Below, piece by piece: positions 56,446 to 64,000 of a stretch of DNA of 64,000 bases; position 1 is the stretch's first letter, and every line of letters begins with the position of its first letter. The translations under genes were made by a program, and so were the position numbers. Source of the DNA: Choristoneura fumiferana (lineage: Eukaryota; Arthropoda; Insecta; Lepidoptera; Tortricidae); assembly GCF_025370935.1 (NCBI RefSeq), contig NC_133494.1, positions 7,372,596 to 7,436,595 on the forward strand. Reading direction: 5' to 3'. The notes under the pieces are model-generated. The model was not told the origin of the DNA and did not search any database. It saw only the letters and a program-made list of their open reading frames with translations.

Positions 56446-58203
56446 GTTTGTCAATAGGCCGTATAGGCTGCGGCCTAGGGGCGGCAGCATCTTAGGGGCG
56501 GCAGATTTCAGAGGACGAGATTTTTTTTATTTTAGAAAGTTACATGGGGCGGCGGAAATAAAGTGGCCTACACTCATAAAAAATAAATAAATCCGTCACA
56601 CAAGAAGTGCTGTTAGGGGTAATAGAAAACTTCCAGTCTTCTTACGTAAGTATGTTTTTGAATTAGTGTTCGTATCATAGATACAGGAATAGAAAAAAGA
56701 TTAATAATAATTAGCATCGGCGGCCCCTACCTATTACTAAGTTTTTAAATTCAGCGTTTCCTCTGAAACGCGTTATTTATATTCTCAAATAAAAAATTCA
56801 AATTTCTGAAAATCCGCTGTTTCAGTACTCATGAGTGACGTCTGTTTCCTGAAACTCGAATTTGCACGATTTTCAATTATTTTTAGCATGTACAGCGTTC
56901 TTCCTGGAAATTTTCGCAGAAATGTGGCAACGTAATGATGGAAAATCCTCTTCGTTTCATTTTCCGTAATAGTACTTAGAGGTTTGTGAAAAGTGCTTAG
57001 CGAAATCTTTTAATGTTATTGGTATTCTTGTTTCCTGCATAAGTTAAAATATGTGTATACATAAGTAAGTAACACACCTACTCTAAAAGTTTTTGTAAAT
57101 AAAACTTCCAATTTTGAAGCTAATAAAAACAAAAAAAATAATAGATAGTAATGACTGCCATGTTCCAAACTCAAAACAATAGAAACTAAATGCTAATTAT
57201 TATGCTGTATCTTCGAGTAACGTAGGCAGATGGTGATTAAGTTGCCGTGTACAATTTTAGGGTCGAACAATATACGGGAGCGGTAGCAGCTGCTATACTT
57301 TGATGAGTTGAGAAACTTTGCACTTCTTTGGATGATAAGTTGGTTACGAGACATGGGACAAGGGCCAAATCGGGTACCTATGCTGTGACAATGAAATACT
57401 TACCTAAATTCAGTTCAAACGCTACTAATCAAAAATTTCAATTTGTGAAACTAAAATCGCATTGAAAGCCGAGAACAACACAATAGTTTTTAGAGAATAC
57501 ACCAAACGATTGCGCTGGCATTTCCTAATAACGATCACAATATTCTTCGACAAACTTTTAATTTCAGCCAAGAACCTGTTATCGAATTCTTACCATGTGC
57601 TTCGCTTTTTCAAGAACGTCTTTTTGACCTCAATAAATCCGATGGATTGGTATGCGGGTCGTATCTATATATCTCGTAGGTTCCGGCAACCTTATTCTAT
57701 AGCCAACTTGGCATTTTCTCCAAAACGAATAACGAATAGATACAGAATTGAAATTCAAAAGTCCTTGAGCCTCATGAATTTAAATCAGCTAGGAGAAGGT
57801 GGCTAGTAGTTAAGTATCTGTTATACGAGAGTCAACTGTAACATGAGACGTTAGAGGCTGGTTTTCAGCATTGATCGTTAGTGATCAATATTTATTGCTC
57901 TAGGCTAACATGTCATGTCTGCCGCGTTTGAACGAGCTTGCGTATTAAAAGTTGTTGACTGAAATATTATACGCGGATTACACATGATTTTATTTGGAAA
58001 CTATGTGTGCATAACTAAAATACGCAATTTTATGACATCAAAGCTGATTTTAAACCTGTAATATTCGTATAATAAGTAAATAGATTTTCCGTTTCAAATC
58101 ATGCTGGTGTGTTTGATCCACTGCCGAAGATCGGATTGACATGGGGTACATTTAATTAATAAGCCCCAATGACAACACAATAGTATCATCATTATCTTAT
58201 CTT
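56446..58203. other. No recognisable gene
   Basis: A short 'GGGGCGGCAG' repeat is near 56470-56500. The apparent 114-codon frame at 57462-57806 starts on TTG and has no motif. Nothing else identified. Confidence 0.45.
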
Positions 58204-58390
58204 ACTTACGTCCCTTCTACATGGTAGAGACCTCCTCTCAGAAAGGGCTTGGTCGGTTCCTATGCGGGCCCAATGCGGATTGAGAACTTCACCCACAGTT
58301 GAATTTTCTTCGCAAGTTGTGCAGGTTTTCGCACGATGTTTTCCTTTACCTGAAAGCTTATGGGTCACGCATAAATTTCGAAAAACAATA
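58204..58390 (-). repeat. SINE family A fragment, reversed
   Basis: CCTCCTCTCAGAAAGGGCTT, GCCCAATGCGGATTGAGAAC, GCACGATGTTTTCCTTTACC, AAATTTCGAAAAA: the 3' two-thirds of the SINE at 39630 in reverse. Confidence 0.7.
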
Positions 58391-58479
58391 CGTCATTTTT
58401 TTCTTTCGAGTCGTTTTATTTATTTATTCAAGGAGAGCAAGTAGACTTCTGCTGCATACAAAGTGCATACATTATTTTC

Positions 58480-58795
58480 TTAAAAAAGTAAAACCGACTC
58501 CAAAAAAATAAAAAAATAACAAAAATGGAACCGACTACAAAACCCTTGATAATATTTTTTTAGGTACCTACTAGCTCGAAGTCGGTGACTCAGCACGAAC
58601 CAGCAGGAGTGGAACAATAGTCGCCTACCTCACCCACACATTATGGGTTTCAATCCCTCCTGCTGGGTCGTGCTGAGTGATATCTGTGGTCACCGACTTC
58701 GAGGAAGTAGGTACCTAGAAAAATATTTTCAAGGGTTTTGTAGTCGGTTCCTTATCTTGTTATTTTTTTGGAGTCAGTTTTACTTTTTTGTTAAA
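58480..58795. mobile_element. Large hairpin related to 46700-46943
   Basis: The arms run from AAAAAAGTAAAACCGACTCC through GGAACCGACTACAAAACCCT and TCGAAGTCGGTGACTCAGCA, with complements back to GAGTCAGTTTTACTTTTTT. Imperfect inner loop. Confidence 0.75.
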
Positions 58796-58842
58796 AATTT
58801 TCTTTATTTCTCACTTTTTAGTGATTCGTAGCCAAAGTAAAG

Positions 58843-60251
58843 TACTATTCAATGGAAAAAATCAATTGTGTAAACAAATGTGGTGACTGACATTGACACT
58901 TGACTGACGACTGGCTGACTGACTGACTGACGTTGGCTCTAGTGATGTGAAAGCTCTTTAAGATACCTCAATCAGCAGTAAAAAATATTTTGAATTTACT
59001 CATATTTCATTCTTTAATGTTTTCCCTAAGTTTAATTTTTTAAAATGGCGAATCACGTATTCTCTTAGTCCTGTTCAAGAGTCATTCACAATGTTTCCAT
59101 GTCCCTTTTAACTTAAAATGTTTAATAGCATTTTCACGAAGTTTTAGAATTATATCTTCAAATATATATACCTAACGTTTTTCCATATAAACTTACACTC
59201 CCCTTTATACCCCTTTAAGGGTAGAATTTTTAAAGTGGTGAAACATGTAACTTATATTTTTGACGTATATTTTCCCCAAGGTTTATGATGGAGTATTTTA
59301 GAATTGAAGGGGTCAGTTAAAATATGGATTAATTTAGATTTTTTTGCTGCTTAAGTAGCGTAGTAGAAAAAGGCAACCTGAGATATGTGTGCATAGGAGA
59401 AATTTGTATCTTGACTCCTGTCCAACGGTGGTGTAGGGGTACGCAGTACGGATTGCTGAGGACCTAGGTTCGATTCCCAGCGCTGGTCTCTTTTCTGGTT
59501 TTTCTGTGCATCCATGTCTCAGTTTGTATTTTCGATATAATTTAGAAGAGGCATTTTAAATTTACATAAGACAGGGAAATGAGAGTAGACACAGGGAAGT
59601 GATTCAAAATGATTTTTTGGTCCAACAATGGACTCCACAGTAAATATGATACTAGTAAATAGAAATCTACATAATTTCTACTATAGTACTATTTTATCGT
59701 CCAACTAGTGTTTACCCGCGGCTTCGCACACGTAAATCATAAGGTCCAGCAGCTGAAATACCGAGATTTTTAAAAATTGACGTGGGAATTCCCGAAAATT
59801 AAATCGTTGTTTTCATTGACATTACATTAAAAACAATCATGGTCAAATTTCATGACTCTAAGCCCAGCGGTTATTAGTTCGAAATTTTATCCCTATCTCG
59901 TGGGAATATCGAAATAAAAAGTAGGCTATGTTTTATTCCAGATGTCAAACTATCTACATACCAATTTTCATGACTCTAAGCTGAGCGGTTGTTATTTCAA
60001 GATTTTATACCTATCCCATGAGAATATCGGGATGAAAAGTATCCTATGTTGTAATCCAGGTTATCTAACTTTTCGCCAAATTTCATCCAAATCCGTCCAG
60101 CCGTTTCAGCGTGAAGAAGTAACAAACATATTCACTCACTCACTCACAAACTTTCACATTTATAATATTAGTAGGATTAGTAGGATATAGTAGGATATAG
60201 TAGGAAGTAGGATAGTAGGATAGGATTAGAAACCTTTATAAACCTTCATTA
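58843..60251. mobile_element. Second copy of the 1.8-kb TIR element, cut by the DIRS element
   Basis: Matches 29055-30474 from the left TIR through CCTTTATAAACCTTCATTA. The match stops abruptly at about 60251 and the right 390 bp, with the right TIR, is absent. The following sequence starts the DIRS element. Confidence 0.82.
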
Positions 60252-60480
60252 TATTCATACTTAGTCCGAGATAACAATGTAGTTTCGTCCTTTCCTGCTA
60301 TTTGAACGCGACGTTAAAAGACACCATAAGAAACAAAAAACAGGTCCTGGCAACACTAAGAGATTGCATCATTCGTTGTTTTCGCGCTCAACGCACTTGA
60401 CACGAAAATATTTTAAGCTAATTACTTAATTATTTTGATAGTAAGAAGGTTGAGGAAGGATCATACTTCTAAAGATAATA

Positions 60481-60601
60481 ATGCCAAAAACACCGAGAAA
60501 GAATTTGGATAGTAAGATCCAAGAACTGGAGAAGAGATTAGAAAAATATAAGAACCGGGTAATGGCGGCGCCGCCGCAACCGCAACCCCAGTGTTTTAGA
60601 G
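60481..60601 (+). CDS. DIRS gag exon 1
   Basis: ATG at 60481, reads MPKTPRKNLDSKIQELEKRL, a short predicted coiled coil, then PPQPQPQCF. At 60602 a consensus donor GTGAGT follows a G. Unspliced, the frame ends at a TAA about 25 nt later. Spliced to 60953, phase 1 is kept and the frame enters the acidic PEAPELEAD repeats. Confidence 0.65.
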
Positions 60602-60746
60602 GTGAGTGTTTAGTGTTTACACAATAAACAGTGCTTATCCAAATAGATTTAGACCTTTTTTGGATATATTTTCTAATCTTATCATGATCAGAGAATTTAT
60701 TTTTTTCTCGAAAGTTTAATATTACACGTAACCTCTCCTTTTATTG

Positions 60747-60898
60747 GCATTATCGTGTGACGGTTTTGCGCTCTATCCGTAGGATGGAGATGGGTCGAAT
60801 CTTTACAAAATTGACAAGACTACTTAGCATTATCGTGTGACGATTTTGCGCTCTATCCGTGGGATGGAGATGGGTCAAATCTTAACATGTTGTCAAAA
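60747..60898 (+). repeat. Tandem pair of about 75 bp in the gag intron
   Basis: GCATTATCGTGTGACGGTTT with TGCGCTCTATCCGTAGGATG and GAGATGGGTCGAATCTT, then a second copy with a few substitutions, starting at about 60827. Confidence 0.85.
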
Positions 60899-60952
60899 GC
60901 CTAACCTAACTTTTTTCCAAAACGACTTCTTATCAGTCTAATAATATTTCAG

Positions 60953-61851
60953 CTCAGACACCAGAGCTGGAGATTATAGAAACAGACCCAGAGGCCCCAG
61001 AGCTAGAGGCTGACCCAGAGGCCCCAGAGCTAGAGGCTGACCCAGAAACTATGGACTCGGAGCCAATTAATGGTGATGAAAACGACTCGGAGGGGCTCGA
61101 TCCCGAGATGTTACTAGCTCTGGGAGAGCCAACCAGTGGGGAGAGATTATATGGTGAAAAGGTAAATGAACAAATTTATATGACAATCAAGAATATCTTA
61201 ATAGAGGGCCTCCCCAAACAAAATAAAGAAAAGATTATGGAATCTTTACTGGTCCCAAGCAATTGCAAATTGCTGGATGCCCCAAAATTGAATCTTCAAC
61301 TTCTGGGACTTCTGAATAACCCATCTAAAACAAGGGATAAATTATTACAAGAGAGGCAGCAAGAGATGGGCTTGGCCCTCGCTAATATCTGCCAAGTGAT
61401 ACAACAATTATCGAGAAAGGACTTCGATAAGATGAATATTGTCAAGAAACTCAGCGACACGTCTCGAGTTCTGAGTAACTTGCATTTTCAATATACTGAA
61501 ATTCGGAGAAGACTGATAAGCCCTTATTTGGACAAGAATTTAACCGAGAGTTTAAAAGAAAACAAGAGAGACGAATACTTGTATGCAAACCTTGACGATT
61601 CACTCAAGTCATTTTCAGCAATCAAAAGAGCATCTAGTGTTCTTAAACCCAAGGGAAACATGCAAGCCAAGACTTTGCAGTCAAAAAACTTTCAAGCTCC
61701 TCCACGCCGTCCGATCCCAAACCAGGCCCATCCTCCCAGAGGATCGTTCCGGGGAGGAACCCAGCATCGCTACCAACCCCGTCACCCCTACAAGCCTCAA
61801 GAGAACAGACATGCGGGACCATCACTGAGGGGCCGTGCCAAGTATCCCTAG
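60953..61851 (+). CDS. DIRS gag, main exon
   Basis: Acceptor ATTTCAG at 60946-60952. Begins with two 27-bp acidic repeats (DPEAPELEA). Then from the internal ATG at 61051: LLALGEPTSGERLYGE, LLVPSNCKLLDAPKLN, LSDTSRVLSNLHFQYTEIRR and DEYLYANLDDSL, the pattern of arthropod DIRS gag, then a proline/arginine-rich nucleic-acid-binding tail (RRPIPNQAHPPRGSFRGG). About 300 codons. If the splice is not used, translation could start at 61051. Confidence 0.75.
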
Positions 61852-62040
61852 ACTCAGGGGTCCTTTTGCTGCTAGACTGTATTATTATAAAGAATGTGAA
61901 AGACCCCACTATTTTAGAATGGATAACAGGGTATAAGATCCCTTTTACATGTTTGCCTTTCCAAAATAATAATTTCAATCAATCTGATCAACTTAAAACT
62001 GGGGGTTATATCTAAATGTAAATCTACTAAGGGACAATTC
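61852..62040 (+). pseudogene. Start of DIRS pol, frame broken
   Basis: Three frames each hold a piece of the expected leader: one reads AARLYYYKECER, one ILEWITGYKIPFTCLPFQ, and one GVISKCKSTKGQF that joins the main pol frame. At least two indels separate them. Confidence 0.65.
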
Positions 62041-63669
62041 TTATCTCGTATTTTTACTATTCCTAAGAAAGATGGTACTCATCGATTTATACTCAATTTA
62101 AAAGAGCTGAACTTCTATATTGAAGAGTGTCATTTTAAATTAGACGATATTGGAACTTTATGTAAATTATTAACACAGGGTGACTTCATGTGTACCATAG
62201 ATTTAAAAAATGCATACTACCTATGTCCAATACATCCATCACACAAAAAGTATTTGAGGTTCCAATTTAATGGTGTGCTATATGAATACAATTGCTTGCC
62301 TTTTGGTTTGAGCACTGCGCCATTTGTATTTACTAAGCTGCTAAAGCCAATAATAGGGTATCTCAGGGAAAAAGGGATCCGTTTAGTGATCTATCTTGAT
62401 GATATGATTTGTCTCGGTTCATCTTACAATGAATGTGTCAACAATATGAAAGTCTTAAATGATAATTTAATGTGTTTAGGTTTTATCATAAATAATGAAA
62501 AGAGTAATTTTACTCCATCTAATATCACAGATTTTTTGGGTTTTAAAATAAACTCTATTCGGATGACTTTAGCTCCAACAAATAATAAACGGGAACGACT
62601 ATTGATAATGATTAGAAAATATTTAAATTTAGGTCATTGCTCAGTTAGAGACTTTGCAAAAATGTTAGGAAATTTAGTTTCAGTATGCATGGCAATATCT
62701 TATGGTTTTGTTTATACAAAAAATTTAGAAAGAACCAAATTTATGGCTTTGGAACGGTCGGGGGGTAATTATGACAGCATTATGACAATTAGCCAAGATG
62801 CTAAAGCAGATCTCAGGTGGTGGAAGGACAATATTATGACTGGATTGTGTCACATAAAGCAGTACATTTTTGCATTAGAGATTTTCTCAGATGCATCCTT
62901 ATCTGGTTGGGGTGCAGTTTGCAAGGGAAAGACAGCTAAGGGAAATTGGTCAGTAGGAGAAAAAGAAAATCACATTAATTATCTTGAACTAATGGCAGCA
63001 TATTTTGCATTACGATGTTTTGCTAGCGATCAGAGCCAGTGTGAGATTTTATTAAGGATAGATAATACTACGGCCATCTCTTATATAAATAGAATGGGTT
63101 CGGTTCAATTTCCTCAATTAAATAACCTTGCAAAGCAGATTTGGAAATGGTGTGAAGTAAGAGATCTGTGGATTTATGCTTCTTATATTAAATCCAAAGA
63201 TAATTTGGAGGCAGATTATGAATCACGGAGTTCAAACTTAGATATAGAATGGGAGTTATCGGAAGAAGTTTTTCAAAAGATAGTGGGAACATTAGGTTAT
63301 CCTACTATAGACCTGTTTGCTTCTCGGGTAAATAAAAAATGTGATAAATACATTTCCTGGCACAGAGATCCATTTGCCTGGAACATTGATGCCTTTACAG
63401 TGCAATGGGGGGAATTTTTTTACGCATTCCCTCCATTCTCATTAATTTTAAAAGTATTACGTAAGATTAAGACTGATAAGGCAACTGGAATTTTAATATT
63501 TCCAGTGTGGCCCACTCAAGCTTGGTACCCACTATTAAAATCTCTGACTGTCTCGAAAGTACTTAAATTTGGTCCATCTGAAGATTTATTAATGTCTCCT
63601 TGCAGGTCACCACATCCCTTACATGCTCAACTTATCCTGGGGGCCTGTGTATTATCAGGGAATCAATGA
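61927..63669 (+). CDS. DIRS pol: reverse transcriptase, RNase H, methyltransferase-like
   Basis: Open from 61927 (first ATG 62188 lies inside the RT domain). RT: IPKKDGTHRFILNLKELN, DLKNAYYLCPIHPS, LPFGLSTAPFVFTK and catalytic YLDD at about 62392-62403. RNase H: FSDASLSGWG, NYLELMAA, RIDNTTAISYI, the D-E-D set. C-terminal part: DLFASRVNKKC, DPFAWNIDAFTVQW and AFPPF, as in the DAM-like methyltransferase domain of DIRS. No break within these domains. The TGA overlaps the next ATG. Confidence 0.88.
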   Translation, partial: QGIRSLLHVCLSKIIISINLINLKLGVISKCKSTKGQFLSRIFTIPKKDGTHRFILNLKELNFYIEECHFKLDDIGTLCKLLTQGDFMCTIDLKNAYYLCPIHPSHKKYLRFQFNGVLYEYNCLPFGLSTAPFVFTKLLKPIIGYLREKGIRLVIYLDDMICLGSSYNECVNNMKVLNDNLMCLGFIINNEKSNFTPSNITDFLGFKINSIRMTLAPTNNKRERLLIMIRKYLNLGHCSVRDFAKMLGNLVSVCMAISYGFVYTKNLERTKFMALERSGGNYDSIMTISQDAKADLRWWKDNIMTGLCHIKQYIFALEIFSDASLSGWGAVCKGKTAKGNWSVGEKENHINYLELMAAYFALRCFASDQSQCEILLRIDNTTAISYINRMGSVQFPQLNNLAKQIWKWCEVRDLWIYASYIKSKDNLEADYESRSSNLDIEWELSEEVFQKIVGTLGYPTIDLFASRVNKKCDKYISWHRDPFAWNIDAFTVQWGEFFYAFPPFSLILKVLRKIKTDKATGILIFPVWPTQAWYPLLKSLTVSKVLKFGPSEDLLMSPCRSPHPLHAQLILGACVLSGNQ

Positions 63670-64000
63670 AGAGGAGAATGATACCTAATGATGCAATTGA
63701 TGTTATGATAGCATCCCTAGCAAAGAATAGCCTAAGACAATATGATTCTTGTTTACGTCAGTGGTGGCAATTCTGTAAATCTCATAATGAAGATTTAGTG
63801 AGCATTTCTGTACCCAAGATTATATCATATTTAATGTTAATATTTAAGAAGGGAGCTTCATACCAGACTTTGAATTGCCACCGATCAGCTCTATCTTTAA
63901 TTATAGGTAGTAATTTAGGCAATGATGATAGAATAAAACGCTGGTTTAAGGGAGTTTATAAACTTCGACCATGCATACCTAGATATTCAAGTACATGGGA
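63666..64000 (+). CDS. DIRS tyrosine recombinase, N-terminal part
   Basis: ATG at 63666 overlaps the pol stop (ATGA). Open for 111 codons to the window end. SLAKNSLRQYDSCLRQWWQF and YQTLNCHRSALSLI are typical of the SAM-like core-binding domain of tyrosine recombinases. The catalytic R-H-R-Y part lies beyond the window. It inserts the circular DNA copy of the element. Confidence 0.82.
   Translation, partial: MKRRMIPNDAIDVMIASLAKNSLRQYDSCLRQWWQFCKSHNEDLVSISVPKIISYLMLIFKKGASYQTLNCHRSALSLIIGSNLGNDDRIKRWFKGVYKLRPCIPRYSSTW

Larger units (their letters stand above)
60252..64000 (+). mobile_element. DIRS-type tyrosine-recombinase retrotransposon, cut by window end
   Basis: Order: leader, gag (with an apparent intron), RT-RNase H-methyltransferase-like ORF, then the start of a tyrosine recombinase ORF. 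This architecture is specific to DIRS elements, which integrate with a recombinase in place of an integrase. The left boundary is inferred from the broken TIR element. The right end, with its terminal repeat, is outside the window. Frame slips between gag and RT suggest decay or sequencing indels. Confidence 0.88.

Noticed and set aside
57462..57806. 114-codon frame
   Set aside because: It starts on TTG, has no motif, and the region shows no splice or repeat context.
61643..61978. 111-codon minus-strand frame
   Set aside because: Antisense shadow of the DIRS gag tail.

Overview
The window looks like a stretch of a lepidopteran (moth or butterfly) nuclear genome. It is AT-rich and gene-poor, with GT-AG spliced exons, and it is packed with repeats of kinds typical of Lepidoptera: tRNA-derived SINEs ending in ATTTATTT or in a conserved GAGGAGGCCTGTGCCC box, the 'GGCCTCCCCC' 3' ends of LINEs, and many short hairpin MITEs. 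The taxon is inferred from repeat style and from an insect-like TOP3B; it was not tested by a search.

One cellular gene is convincing: the 3' four-fifths of DNA/RNA topoisomerase III beta (TOP3B), 13 exons on the + strand from 18225 to 27360, about 723 codons. The first ~140 codons are absent. Its introns hold SINE, LINE, MITE and DIRS-gag debris. Eight small indels, mostly one base lost from a short homopolymer, break its frame in four exons while every other exon and splice phase is intact. A second, broken cellular-type gene is a short-chain dehydrogenase/reductase (SDR) relic, present twice.

Layout: 1-7.7 kb is non-coding, with nested TIR elements. 7.70-13.94 kb is a block with an SDR relic and LINE and SINE fragments, ending at a 100-N gap. 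14.04-17.4 kb is a decayed CR1/Jockey-type LINE. 18.2-27.4 kb is TOP3B. 29.06-30.87 kb is a TIR element. A single N lies at 30909. 30.91-37.07 kb is a near-identical second copy of the 7.70-13.94 kb block. 37-43 kb is non-coding with SINEs and a GC-rich repeat. 43.07-45.74 kb is an LTR retrotransposon with both LTRs, 4-bp target duplications and a tRNA-Pro primer site, but most of pol deleted. 46-60 kb is MITEs, LINE 3' ends and SINEs. 60.25-64.0 kb is a DIRS-type tyrosine-recombinase retrotransposon, cut by the window end, with an apparent spliceosomal intron in its gag.

The two copies of the 6.2-kb block end exactly at the two places with Ns. The simplest reading is that the contig carrying TOP3B (14040-30908) was placed between two allelic contig ends, so its position here is doubtful. 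I found no defence system, operon or other unknown multi-gene system. The most interesting biology is the intron-containing DIRS element, the internally deleted LTR element and several layers of nested TIR elements.
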